A stretch of 64,000 bases of DNA from Vitellaria paradoxa (Eukaryota > Streptophyta > Magnoliopsida > Ericales > Sapotaceae), in assembly GCA_019916065.1 (NCBI GenBank), contig CM034234.1, positions 7,972,342 to 8,036,341 on the forward strand, given 5' to 3'. Each line of letters begins with the position of its first letter. Within the stretch, counting starts at the first letter, position 1. The position numbers were made by a program, and so were the translations under genes. Of the stretch, positions 11,894 to 22,215 are shown one piece after another. The notes under the pieces are model-generated. The model had not been told where the DNA came from and ran no database searches. It worked only from the letters and a program-made list of their open reading frames with translations.

Positions 11894-11978
11894 ATCTCTG
11901 TGCGTGTCTATATATAAATATCTGCAGCTGAAGGAGAGATATATCTCTGTGCGTCTCTATATATAAATATCTGTAGCT
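11894..11978 (-). promoter_or_regulatory. Duplicated TATA-bearing segment upstream of PRXIIE
   Basis: A segment of about 48 bp is present twice in tandem (about 11894-11930 and 11943-11978). Each copy carries TATATATAAATA, which on the gene's strand reads TATTTATATATA, a plausible TATA box. These lie about 50 and 100 bp upstream of the ATG, so two alternative start sites are possible. A (GA)n run follows at about 11986-12004. Confidence 0.5.
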
Positions 11979-12113
11979 GTGAGAGCGAGAGAGAGAGAGA
12001 GAGATGTGGGTGAATTTGGTTGGCGTTTGGGATTTCCGGCGGAGGAGCCGATGAAGGGGGCGGGGGAGAGAGAACGACGCAGAGAGAAAGACAAAAAGAC
12101 CCTCACGTGATTA

Positions 12114-12119
12114 GGAGGT
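12114..12119. promoter_or_regulatory. G-box upstream of PRXIIE
   Basis: The palindrome CACGTG lies about 255 bp upstream of the PRXIIE start. This bZIP/bHLH site is frequent in light- and stress-responsive plastid genes. Function is inferred from motif and position only. Confidence 0.35.
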
Positions 12120-12525
12120 GGTTTGTTGTGGGGTTTTTTTCAACGACCAAATTACTTTTTATTTTTTTTTCAAAAATCTCTTTTTTGGGTATGTAAAAAT
12201 CTCAATTAATATCAATTTATCTTCAAATGTTCGAAAACTGAAAAAGCATTAAAATTGAAAATGTACTTTGAAAAGCCTGTGCCTTTAAATGTAAAAATAT
12301 ACTTTTAAAATTCACTTTGTTGTCAAACCGGGTTCAAGAATTAAGCTGAATAATCCTTGTAAAGAGGACTGTGATAATTAAAAAAAAAAAAATTAGGTGG
12401 TTCGGAATTTGGAAAAAAAAAATTAGGTGGTTATGGTGGCTCTTGCCTCGTGTGGTTTTTAGGTGAGGCCAAAGAGCAGGACCGCCTATTTTTTAAAATC
12501 AATCACGGACGACTATAAAAAATTA

Positions 12526-13620
12526 AAAATCTATATAATAAAGCAAAGCAGGTCACTTGATGTGACCTTTGTACAGGTGTCGTGTCCAAAAGTGGGTTTG
12601 TAGCTTTGGCTTGCCCGAGGACATAATGGCGTGGGTGGGTTTATATTTGTTCTACGTATATTATATATTTTTTTGATAGAAAATTAATTGTTTTTTAAAA
12701 AAATAGAAAATTAATTATTTTGTATGTGTGTGTGTTAAAAATTTTGAAATGTTAAAAAATTTGATATTTTTAATATTAATGTGATAATATATGTAATAAA
12801 TAATAAAATTTTACATCTTTATTAAACATTGTATAAATGCATTACTCTTTTTTTATCAGTGATTTTTATATATTATTTTATAATTTTTCAGATAAATTTA
12901 AAAAAATATTAGTCCAACTTTAAAAATTACTAATCAAAAAATTAATGTATTTATATAATGTTTAATAAAGATGTAAAATTTTATTATTTATTATACATAT
13001 TATCACATTAATAATGAAAATGTGATAATATTTTTTTTATAAAAGCTTTGAAATCAATAATGAAAATGTGATAATATTTTTTTTATAAAAGCTTTGAAAT
13101 CAATATTTTAAAAATGTGATATATTTATAATAAATAATAAAATTTTACACCTTTATTAAATATTATATAAGTATTGTAGTATGTTTTGATTGGTAATTTT
13201 TATTTTTACAAATTATTTATACAATTTTTTCATAGAAAACTATACAACAACAATAATAAAATTGTACACATTATTAACAATGTATGTTAGACAATATATT
13301 TTTTTTAAGTTGGACTAATATTTATACAAAAAAATTTCATAAAACTCAAAAAATTTTCAAGATTATCAACTAAAATTTTGTTATGTGTCATCTTTATACA
13401 TCTCTTAATAACTCTATATCAAATCAAGTACAAAAACAAAACATTTAACTATTATTTTAAAATAATTATTTTTTAACATTTCAAAATTTTTACATTTCAA
13501 AATTTTTAACACACACACTGCCGCACACCCGCACATACAAAATCATTAATTCTCTATTTAAAAAAATAATTAATTTTCTATTTAAAAAAATATAACATAC
13601 TTTGTATATAAAATATTTAT
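12526..13620. mobile_element. Large foldback (palindromic) element, possible Helitron end
   Basis: Nested inverted repeats. An outer pair of about 100 bp lies near 12660-12760 and 13490-13600 (GAAAATTAATTATTTTGTAT against its complement). A tighter inner pair, about 12775-12845 and 12940-13015, is almost perfect over about 69 bp. The left margin, TCTATATAATAAAGCAAAGC, followed by a G+C-richer 120 bp, resembles Helitron 5' ends. I cannot find a matching CTRR terminus with a hairpin, so the class is uncertain. Confidence 0.5.
13011..13102. repeat. Exact 46-bp tandem duplication
   Basis: Two identical 46-bp units (13011-13056 and 13057-13102), each beginning ATAATGAAAATGTGATAATA, lie inside the foldback region just after the inner palindrome. 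They appear identical, implying recent duplication. Confidence 0.85.
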
Positions 13621-13744
13621 ATTACAAGGAAGCTCAGTATTTTAAAAATATGACATGACATCAACGGTTATGATTTATTTGAAGAAGTATTTAGCCGGTG
13701 AGATTAAATTTATGACGTTCTAGGGTGAGTGTTTTTTTTTTTTT

Positions 13745-14040
13745 TTTTTTCTAGAGTGAGTGTTGGGGGAGAGAAAGAGAGAATGGGGGCGGATGAAGGG
13801 ATGGGGGCGTGTCAGGGGGGGGAGAGAGAGAAAAAAGGGTTAGGAGAGTGATGGGATAAGAGAGAGAGAGAGGGACGGGATAGGGGAGGAGAGAGGGGGT
13901 TGGGGCGTGTCAGAGGTAAGAAAAAGGGTAAAGAAGGTTGGGGGAGTGACGAGAGAGAGGAGAGAGGGGGGTTGGGGGCGTGTAGAAGGGGGGAGAGATG
14001 ACGTAAGAGAAATGAGAGGGGGGTTGGGCTTGTTGAGGGT
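13745..14040. repeat. G-rich, pyrimidine-poor degenerate tandem repeat
   Basis: About 300 bp in which the plus strand is almost only purines, with many runs of three or more G. A degenerate unit containing GGGGGCGTGTCAG or GGGGCGTGTCAGAG recurs about four times (near 13803, 13902, 13975). It contrasts sharply with the A+T-rich surroundings. No gene is supported; the minus-strand frame across it codes for low-complexity residues. Confidence 0.75.
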
Positions 14041-15397
14041 AGAGAAGTTTTCTTTGTTTTTTAACTGAAAAAAGTTTTTTTGGTAATTTTTTTTCTTTTA
14101 TAAGTAAATTGAGTTCTTTATTTGAATAGAAAATTTTTATAAGGTTATATAAGTAAATCAAACATTCGAAATCCATTCGAATTTTATAAATAACAATTTG
14201 TAATATTTTATATTATTTATTTTTTCATCATATATTTTATACTCTCTCAACTTTTAACAGTGGTTAAATATTTTAAATAACATATAATAATATTTGAATT
14301 AAAATAATAATTAAAAAATATATATTTAAGTTCTCATCACTAATTAACTAACAACATAGAATGAACTTCATTAATAGCGTACCAACGCCATTAAAAAAAT
14401 TGAATTTTTTATTTAAAATACATACATATTAAAATAATTAATTTTAAAAATTTTAAATTTGTTATATTTTTAACTGTTAAATTTATTTATTAGTTATAAT
14501 TATTTTTTCCTCTCCACTTTAATTATTTTTCGGTCACTTTACATACAAAATATACTCTTATTTGTTAAAAAATATACTCTTATATTAAACAAAGTTAACT
14601 AAGTTTTAAAAAATAATATTTAAAAATTAACAATTAAAAATAATATTTATTTGATTTATTTTGTTAATTTGATAGTCGTGTACGTGGCGTGGAGAGAGGC
14701 AGATGCTGAATGAAATTACATTCTTTTTTTTTCCGAGACAAAAAGAGGGTGCCATGCAAAAAACGTTGATACTTTTTTTTATTTATTTAATGATTAAAAT
14801 TATTTATTTTTATTTTTTCATTTTAGATTGTATCTAAGTTATATTTACAATTTTTTATATAAATTTATTTTAATTACAAATTTATATTTAAGTTATTTAT
14901 AAGTCAAATTATAATTTTGTGTCATTGGAATAGGCAATACCTAGTACTTTTCAAAGAGGGACAGGTACTCCTATTGTTTTTTATTTTTTTATTTTTTTAA
15001 ATCTCAATTCTTTATTCTAATTTGAGGGGAATACAAATTCAATTTATAAAAAGTATAGAAATAAATATAATTAAAGAATTGGGAAGTAAAAGTCAATAGA
15101 ATAAGACTCATAAAAAGTTATATTTTCATTCCTTAAATAAAATGAAGGATGATATTTAAGTTTCATTTAGAGTTTTGAATTTTACTAAAAAAATATTAAA
15201 AATTTTTAATAATCATCTATTTTTATCACAATACATAAATTATAAATTTATAATTTTTATTAAATTTTATAAATTTTTTACGCTCTAAAACACTCTCAGG
15301 GGGTAGCAGTCCAGCAGCAGCCTTGGATTGAGGCGCCACATCAAGTCAAAACAAGGTCATGTCTTGGAAAAACTTCTGCAAATGCAATTTACTAGAA

Positions 15398-15905
15398 TAC
15401 ATAAGTAGCGTTTAGGGTGATAAAAAAATATGATTTGAAGTGAAGAAAGATATTTGATATTTCTTTTGAAATCATATTTTTTAGAGATGAATAATATCAA
15501 AATCGTTAAACGATCTTTTAAATCCGTTCTAACGGATTTTATACCAATAAACCGTTAGAATGGTTTGTCCAAATTCATTCTAACGGATTTAAAAAAATAG
15601 GGATAAATTAGCGACAATGGTACTCGTTTGAAAACTTTCGACGCGAATAATATAATTACGAAAAAAAAATTCACACTCGATTAATCTCGTTATAAATTTT
15701 TTATTTTTTTAGCGAAATACTGAAATTTTTTGAAATTAGTAAAAGTGGGAAAAGTAAAAATATGATAGAGAATTTTAGTAAGTTATAGAGGTTGTTGGAG
15801 TTTTATAGAATTTTTTAAAATTTTATATAATATGTATATTGAAGTTTGATAACACTGACCCTACCGTAAAAGTAAAATTCAATCAATACTCTCAAATGTA
15901 CAAAT
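15398..15905. mobile_element. Family B-like non-autonomous element
   Basis: It begins GCGTTTAGGGTGATAAAAAA, then GATTTGAAG and AGAGATGAATA, paralleling the inverse of the family B ends. The middle carries inverted motifs ATCCGTTCTAACGGATT and AACCGTTAGAATGG, so the interior can fold on itself. It is divergent and the right end is uncertain. Confidence 0.4.
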
Positions 15906-17371
15906 CCTTTTGTGTTTTGGCATGAATCAGAGAAGCATGAGTTTTTATTTTTATTTATTTTTGAATAAAATCATTGAACGAAATGCAAATAAAATACCTC
16001 ACATATCTAACAGTATTCAAAATTAAATGATACTGAACAAGATATTTTACATTTCTGGAGATATGCAAAATCAAATCCGTACTAGATAAGTGAATCGAAA
16101 TTTTAATTTTTAATTATTTAATTCAATTTTCTATTTAATTTCTGTCAAATTTTTAAATCTAAATTATATTTCAGTTCTGATTCTCGTAGTTTCAGAATCG
16201 AAAACTAAATTAAATGTTTATATATATAAATATATATTTATGTAATTATAATGAAATCGTGCAAAAAATAAAAATTATATATAATGGTTAATATAATATA
16301 ATAAATTAAAAAAATTAAATTAAGATTAAATAAATACATAGTTATGATATCAGTTCTAACTGACATTATTTCAATTAATTCAATTTAATTATTTATTTTC
16401 TATTCAATAATTCTATTTTTTACTCAAATCAGAAACCGAATGGCACCCATGGGACCCATCCGCGAGCAAAAGATTACCACCACAATTTTTTGTCGGTTCA
16501 AGGAGGCAGGCTGTCGTAAAAAAAATTTACTGTAGAAGCTGTAATGAAAATAAACGGTTGTAATTTTTTTATATTTTAACGATATTTAATCTTTAACATT
16601 ATGTAATAATTTTACTCTAATTAAATTTTTAAATTTTTTATTTTTATTTTGAAAATAAATTTAATTAAATAAATTAAATTATTGGATCAAATGTAAAGAA
16701 ATTCTTAACTTTTTATTTTTCATTGCAACCTCCCTTGAACCTATTTTTGATTGCTTTGAAGCTGAAATGACCAGATAACCCTTCACAAATAGCTTGTACG
16801 ACGACTCTTACGAGAAGTGTGTGATAGTTTTTTCTTTCAAATTCTTTGTATGGAGTTTTAAAATTTAAAAAAAAAATTCTAAAATCTTTTAAATTTTTTT
16901 TATTTAATTTTATCACGTATCATTTTTATAACACTTTAACATTAATTTTTTATTTTTTAAAATCTTTTCAAAACCCTAAATGTCCCCTAACAAAATGTTA
17001 TTAAAATTTAATTATTAATATATGAAAATTATTATTATTATTATTATTATTTTGGACGATGAATAATAAGAATAAAATAAGAACACGGGATGGATATCGG
17101 ATGTACGACCAAAGTTGATTCCCAGCATATTCTCTACAAGAGGGTCAAGCTTTCATTCCTCAATACTTTCACCGAGATTATTCAACCTATTTTTTAACCC
17201 TTTAACCCTTTTTATAAGTAACTACAATGTAAAAACTCCTTCAATTTAGTGTTTTGGGTTACATACATATAAGCTTTTAGTTAAGTATAAATAATTATGT
17301 TTAATATTTAAATTTTGTACTTACCTATTTCATTTTAAAATATTTATCATAATGGTCCATTTCTGTTTTAA

Positions 17372-17812
17372 TATTTAGGGTCCATTTTGTACGACAAAAA
17401 CTCTAAAAACATTCTAAAAATCTCAAAAATTGTCTAACACATTTTACATTCCTCATACTTCAGTAAAATTTTTATAAATTTATATATTTCTACCTATCCT
17501 AATAATTTTTACAAACTCTAATAAATTTTTTATAAATCCGATAATATTTCATAAACTCCAATAATTTTTCTACAAATTCAAAATATTTTTAAACACTTTT
17601 AATAAAATTTGACATAAATCGTTTCGATAGAATCAAAAAATACTTTTCGGACGGTTTCCTCTCTCCAAAAAATTGACGCAAAAATAAAAAATTTTTACTA
17701 TTCATCTTTGAAAAATGTGATTTTATAGCTGCGTGCCTAAACGTCAAAAAATTTTCAAATCACATTTTTTTACTATTTTCCTTATTTTTCGCTGCACCAA
17801 ATAAACCCTAAA
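17372..17812. mobile_element. Non-autonomous TIR element (family B), copy 2
   Basis: Collinear with 9618-10061 over its full length of about 440 bp at moderate similarity by eye. The left end GGGTCCATTTTGTACGACAA and right-end reverse complement GGGTTTATTTGGTGCAGCGA form inverted repeats. Confidence 0.65.
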
Positions 17813-18749
17813 TAGAAAGTAGTTTGATTAAATGAAAAAATCATATAATTTATTTCTTTTACTTTTTATATTATATAAAATGCCTAAATTACCATTAATA
17901 TCTTCAAAATTTAAAATTAATAATAATGTGCAAAGGCATAATTCTTTATATTTTTACTTTATTTCACTATTTCTTATTTCCATACATTAGTTTTAATTTT
18001 AGAAATAAAGTTAAATTATAATATGAGAAAATAGATGTTTTTTCTTTTAACATTTTAACGTCTCAATGATATTTTAGATATTTTATATGTACAGTATAAA
18101 AGAATAAAAGAAACATGTTATATAATTTTTTACCGTGTAGACCACATTATTTTTCATTGAATATTGATAACCAAACAAATGAATTGTAACAATATTTAAA
18201 ATAAAAATGTGAGGGGAAATTTTAAATATTAAAAATAATTATATAAAAATAATCAAATATTTAAAAAAAATAAGTCCAATTTATCCATATTCTATTCTAC
18301 TATTATTCGGCATGCACCTACCGCGTGCGAGATGCACTCGTGAAGAGTTCTCTGGTCTCCCAATCACCAACAACATTTCAGCCACCACATCAGGCCGGTT
18401 GTTTGAACTGCAGTTTCAATGGTCGTCAACGACTCAAACCACCTTTTTGCTCAAAGCTATGTTTGTCCGGGGGGTACAATGTTTTATATTGAAGATTGTT
18501 TTTGCGTAAAAAAAATTTATTTTTTTATTTATATTTCTAAGTGTTTGATTTGAAACATAATTTAAGGGCTTTTCTCGTGAAAAATACAATGAAAATGTTA
18601 AAAGAAGAAAGTAAAGAGTGTTATTTTTCTCCAAAAACCACGTAAGGGTTTATAGAAAACTAGGCCAATTTTGAACATTTGAAAAAATATTTATTTAAAA
18701 AAATATTTTACATAAAAATATTTGGTTAAACAACTAATAAAATGAGTAT

Positions 18750-19090
18750 GGCCCCGTTTGGTAACACAAAAATGTGTAAAAATCTACTAAAAGTTACAAA
18801 ATTAGTGTTTGGTAAAACACCAACTTTTACTACTTTTCTACTCTACTACAATAATTTATTTTGTTCAACAATTACTAAAAGTTTTATTAAACACACAAAA
18901 GTTGCTAAAAATTACTAAAAATTACCAAAGAATTTTACTAAACACTCAAAAGTTGTCAAAAATTTTACCAAACAGCTCAAAGTTGTAAAAAATTACTAAA
19001 ATTATAACCTTGCTTCACTAAACACACCAGAAATTATAATTGGTAACTTTTGACTTAAAATTACTAAAAATTATGCCTCTAAACGCTCTC
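18750..19090. mobile_element. MITE with repeated ACTAAAA(A/G)TT interior
   Basis: It begins GGCCCCGTTTGGTAACACAA and ends CCTCTAAACGCTC, giving weak inverted ends. The interior repeats ACTAAAAGTT / TACTAAAAATTA with AAACACACAAAAG several times. Non-coding. Confidence 0.45.
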
Positions 19091-19284
19091 TACGTTGAAA
19101 CAAAAAGAGCTTAAATGTAATTTTTTAAAAAATATTATTTATTTATTTATGTATTAAGAAAATATTTTTTTAAAATATAAATAAAAATACTTTTTTCTAC
19201 GAAAGAACCAGAACACCCTTGATATGCCAAAGTTATTAACTCTTGAAAATAGATAATATTCTGATTGATTTTAACTAATGATAT

Positions 19285-19604
19285 ATGAGGTGTTTTTGGA
19301 GTGGTAAAAAGTTATTATGAATTGATAAAAACTACAGCCTCATAATTCGTGTAGTGTTTAAAAAATTAAAATTTTATGAGATTTATGAAAATTTTTAATG
19401 TTTTATTGAGCTGTAAATGAAAAAAAATCATAAAATTGACATAAAACCTTGTAAAATACTTGTAAGGAGGCGTTTTAAAATGACAAAAAGTGAGATAACT
19501 TAAGATAATTTATGGGTTCGTAATTCATGTAATGATATAAAAAATGAATAATTTTTAGAAATTTTTAAATACTTTTAGCGTTTTTTAGTGTGCTAAATGC
19601 ACCC
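19285..19604. mobile_element. Two adjacent family A MITE copies
   Basis: The right copy, about 19467-19604, holds the core GGGTTCGTAATTCATGTAAT and ends GTGCTAAATGCACCC. TTGTAA is present on both its outer sides. The left copy, about 19285-19450, has a related core (CTCATAATTCGTGTAGTG). Confidence 0.5.
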
Positions 19605-20649
19605 TTGTAAGTCTGTCCGTCACTTAAAATAATAAATTTATTGAAAGTATTTTTTAATAATACTATCATTCTCTCTTTATTTTGGCTGAACTTTTTTTTT
19701 TTAAATTAGACAATATGACACAATGAAATTAAATTTATATCCCTATAATAATTTTTTCTATATCCTTATAATAATATTTTTTTTATAAAATATGAATTAA
19801 AATGATGCAATAACCAGATTTTTAATAAAACATATTTTTCATGAAATATTTTATTTAAAATAATCGATGCACAATACAACTAACTGTATTAAAGTTATTT
19901 TAAAGTTCGATTAAAAAACTCAGAAGACATATCGATGTAAAACTGCGTGCTGAATAAACGCATGCGTGAAGGCGATCCCAATAATTGCCTTTTGACCTAT
20001 TAATTTCCTACAAGCCATAATGTTTATCAATACAATTATTTCGGATTTGTTAATATCAAGTGGCGTTTACGTGGCACTTAATTACCAAAAAAAAAAAAAA
20101 GTGGCGTTTATGTGACGCCAACGTTTCAAATTAGGACACCGTGATTAGTGGCCGATTGACTACTAGCGTTCAAAATATTATTTTATTATTTAATTGAAAT
20201 TTAAAATACTTCTTTCTTATTTTTACATGAATGACTTAATTTCACTCTTATTTTTTTTAGTAACGTTTGAGGTTACCAAAAAAAAAAAAAAATTATAACT
20301 TTTTTCAACTTCTTCTAATTAAATTTTACCACGTGTCACTTTTATAATAATTTTTAATATTTTATTTTTAGACTTTTTTTAAAACTCCAAATACTAAATT
20401 TGTTGCATTATTTTTTATTGAATAAGGCACCACTTGGTGTCCTAAAAAACAAAATAAAACTCAAACCTCCCAAAACTATTAAAATTCTCTATTACATTTT
20501 TACATATTCCTACCTTTACTAATTTAAAAAAAAATCAATATTTCGCTAAAAAAAAAAAAACCTGGAAGGATGTTAACTGAGTATGAAATTTTTTTTGGCA
20601 ATCATATTCCCTGAATTCAAAACTTTTGAATGAGTATCATTGTGGCCTG

Positions 20650-20915
20650 AGCCCACATAATCGTTCAAACGGTTTGCTTCATTCCGTTCCCACGGTTTAA
20701 TATTTTCAGCCATTTAAATAGCTCAGCAGACGAGACCTTGATTGGAGATTTTTTGAATCTGTTACAACAGATTTGAGAAAATCGTTTTAACAGTTTATCA
20801 CTATTTATCTCTAAAAAATACAATTTAAAAAAAAATACTAAACACTAAAATTTATTCAAAATCACTTTTTATTTTATTTTTTCTTATTTTTTACTGCTAG
20901 AAAGGGTACCATAGT
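20650..20915. mobile_element. Truncated family B-like element
   Basis: It contains TATCTCTAAAAAATACAATT, CAAAATCACTTTTTATTT and an AATCTGTTACAACAGATT palindrome. These parallel the 15398-15905 block in the opposite orientation. Boundaries are uncertain. Confidence 0.35.
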
Positions 20916-21994
20916 GTCACGGTCTTTGTGTTCCTAACAAATTTTTTTTTTATATGGTGAAAATTTTAAACTTTTTATCTTCTATCTAACCCTCTTAAAT
21001 AAAAAATATTTGTAATTAAATAAAAAATATTATTCTACCAAAATAATTTATCAGTAAAAATATATTTTTACTAGAATGATATGTTATATTAGTTTTGTAA
21101 TTAGTTGCCATATTAACGGGTGATTTCGTTCAAAATAGTAATTACAAAAACGTAACATCATCCTCATAGTATTATTTTATCTAAATGCTTTAAAAAAATA
21201 TAAAGTGGTATAAAAATATACATAATTATAAAATAACTGTTTCCATTCTTATTTTCAAGCATAACTATTTAATTTAATTTAATGCTTTGAAACTTTTCAA
21301 CTAAAAAGAGATAAAAAAAAAAGAAAGAAAAGCATAATTCAATTCATAAATAAATTACAATTGGCATGCTAAATGAAAAAAACTGTGCGCCCATTTGAAG
21401 TTTCAAATTCTATCCAAAAAAAACTTCAAAAGTATAATTTTTAAATATTTGAAATGTCAATCAACTTTTGAAGGCTTATGGGTATTTGTGTTTGTTTGTC
21501 AAAAAAAGTTATTAAAAATTAGTATTAAAGTGACAAATATTAAAATTTAATTAGAAAAAATTAAGAATTTTAAAAAATTTTTGGAGCACTGAACAATTGT
21601 GTCAAAAATTGTAATTCTAAAAAAATTTAAAATCCATTCGAACAGATAGTAAATGATTTTGTTTAAATGAATTATGGTAGATCACAATATATATTATTTT
21701 GAAATTAAAAAAGTACATTATTATTTGATTTTTTTTAGATAGCATAATTACTGATTTGTTACAATTTTTTAATGATAGACATATTTATTTTCAAAATTAA
21801 TAAAGAATAAAAGTTAAAATTTTGTAGAAATTTATGAAAATTTGTAGAAATTTTTGAAAAAAATTTATGCTCCATACGGGATATTAGAATATTAACACTG
21901 AAATGTATCGAGATGAAGGGCTCACGCCCATCAAAAATACATATACAATAAAATAAATAAATAAATATAAATAAATAAATAAGAGGTCAAGGCT

Positions 21995-22000
21995 CACGTG
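21995..22000. promoter_or_regulatory. G-box upstream of enolase
   Basis: CACGTG about 215 bp upstream of the enolase ATG, in the same extended form (TCACGTGA-like) as the one near PRXIIE. Regulatory role inferred from motif and location. Confidence 0.3.
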
Positions 22001-22215
22001 ACAGCCGCCTAATGCCCGCGAGTGGTTTCGCAGAAAAGCAAGAATCTGCAAAATCACCACAAATCCAATGGCTAAAAATAACCTAAGCACCAATATAACT
22101 ATATGTGTGTCTTGACAGTTCTCAAACCACTCCGCTATCGAATCGCAGCTCTGTGTTATTCTCTTACATTCTCGTCTCTTCTCGATTGTTGTAAGCAGAT
22201 CTAAAACTACGATCC

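Larger units (their letters stand above)
14041..22215. other. A+T-rich intergenic region with decayed DNA elements
   Basis: About 8 kb without a supportable gene. Recognisable pieces: element-like blocks at 15398-15905, 17372-17812 and 20650-20915 (family B and relatives), a MITE at 18750-19090, family A MITEs at about 19285-19604, and a (TTA)n run near 17030-17052. Two short G+C-richer blocks (14680-14715 and 16440-16520) look like element ends but could not be delimited. The last 300 bp is the probable enolase promoter. Confidence 0.55.

Noticed and set aside
13910..14176. Pro/Ser/Leu-rich minus-strand frame
   Set aside because: Translation of a low-complexity purine tract; no start context or homologous motif.
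14930..14940. CTAGT near the G-rich block as a Helitron 3' end
   Set aside because: No hairpin precedes it and it is 2.4 kb from the putative 5' end, so the pairing would be arbitrary.
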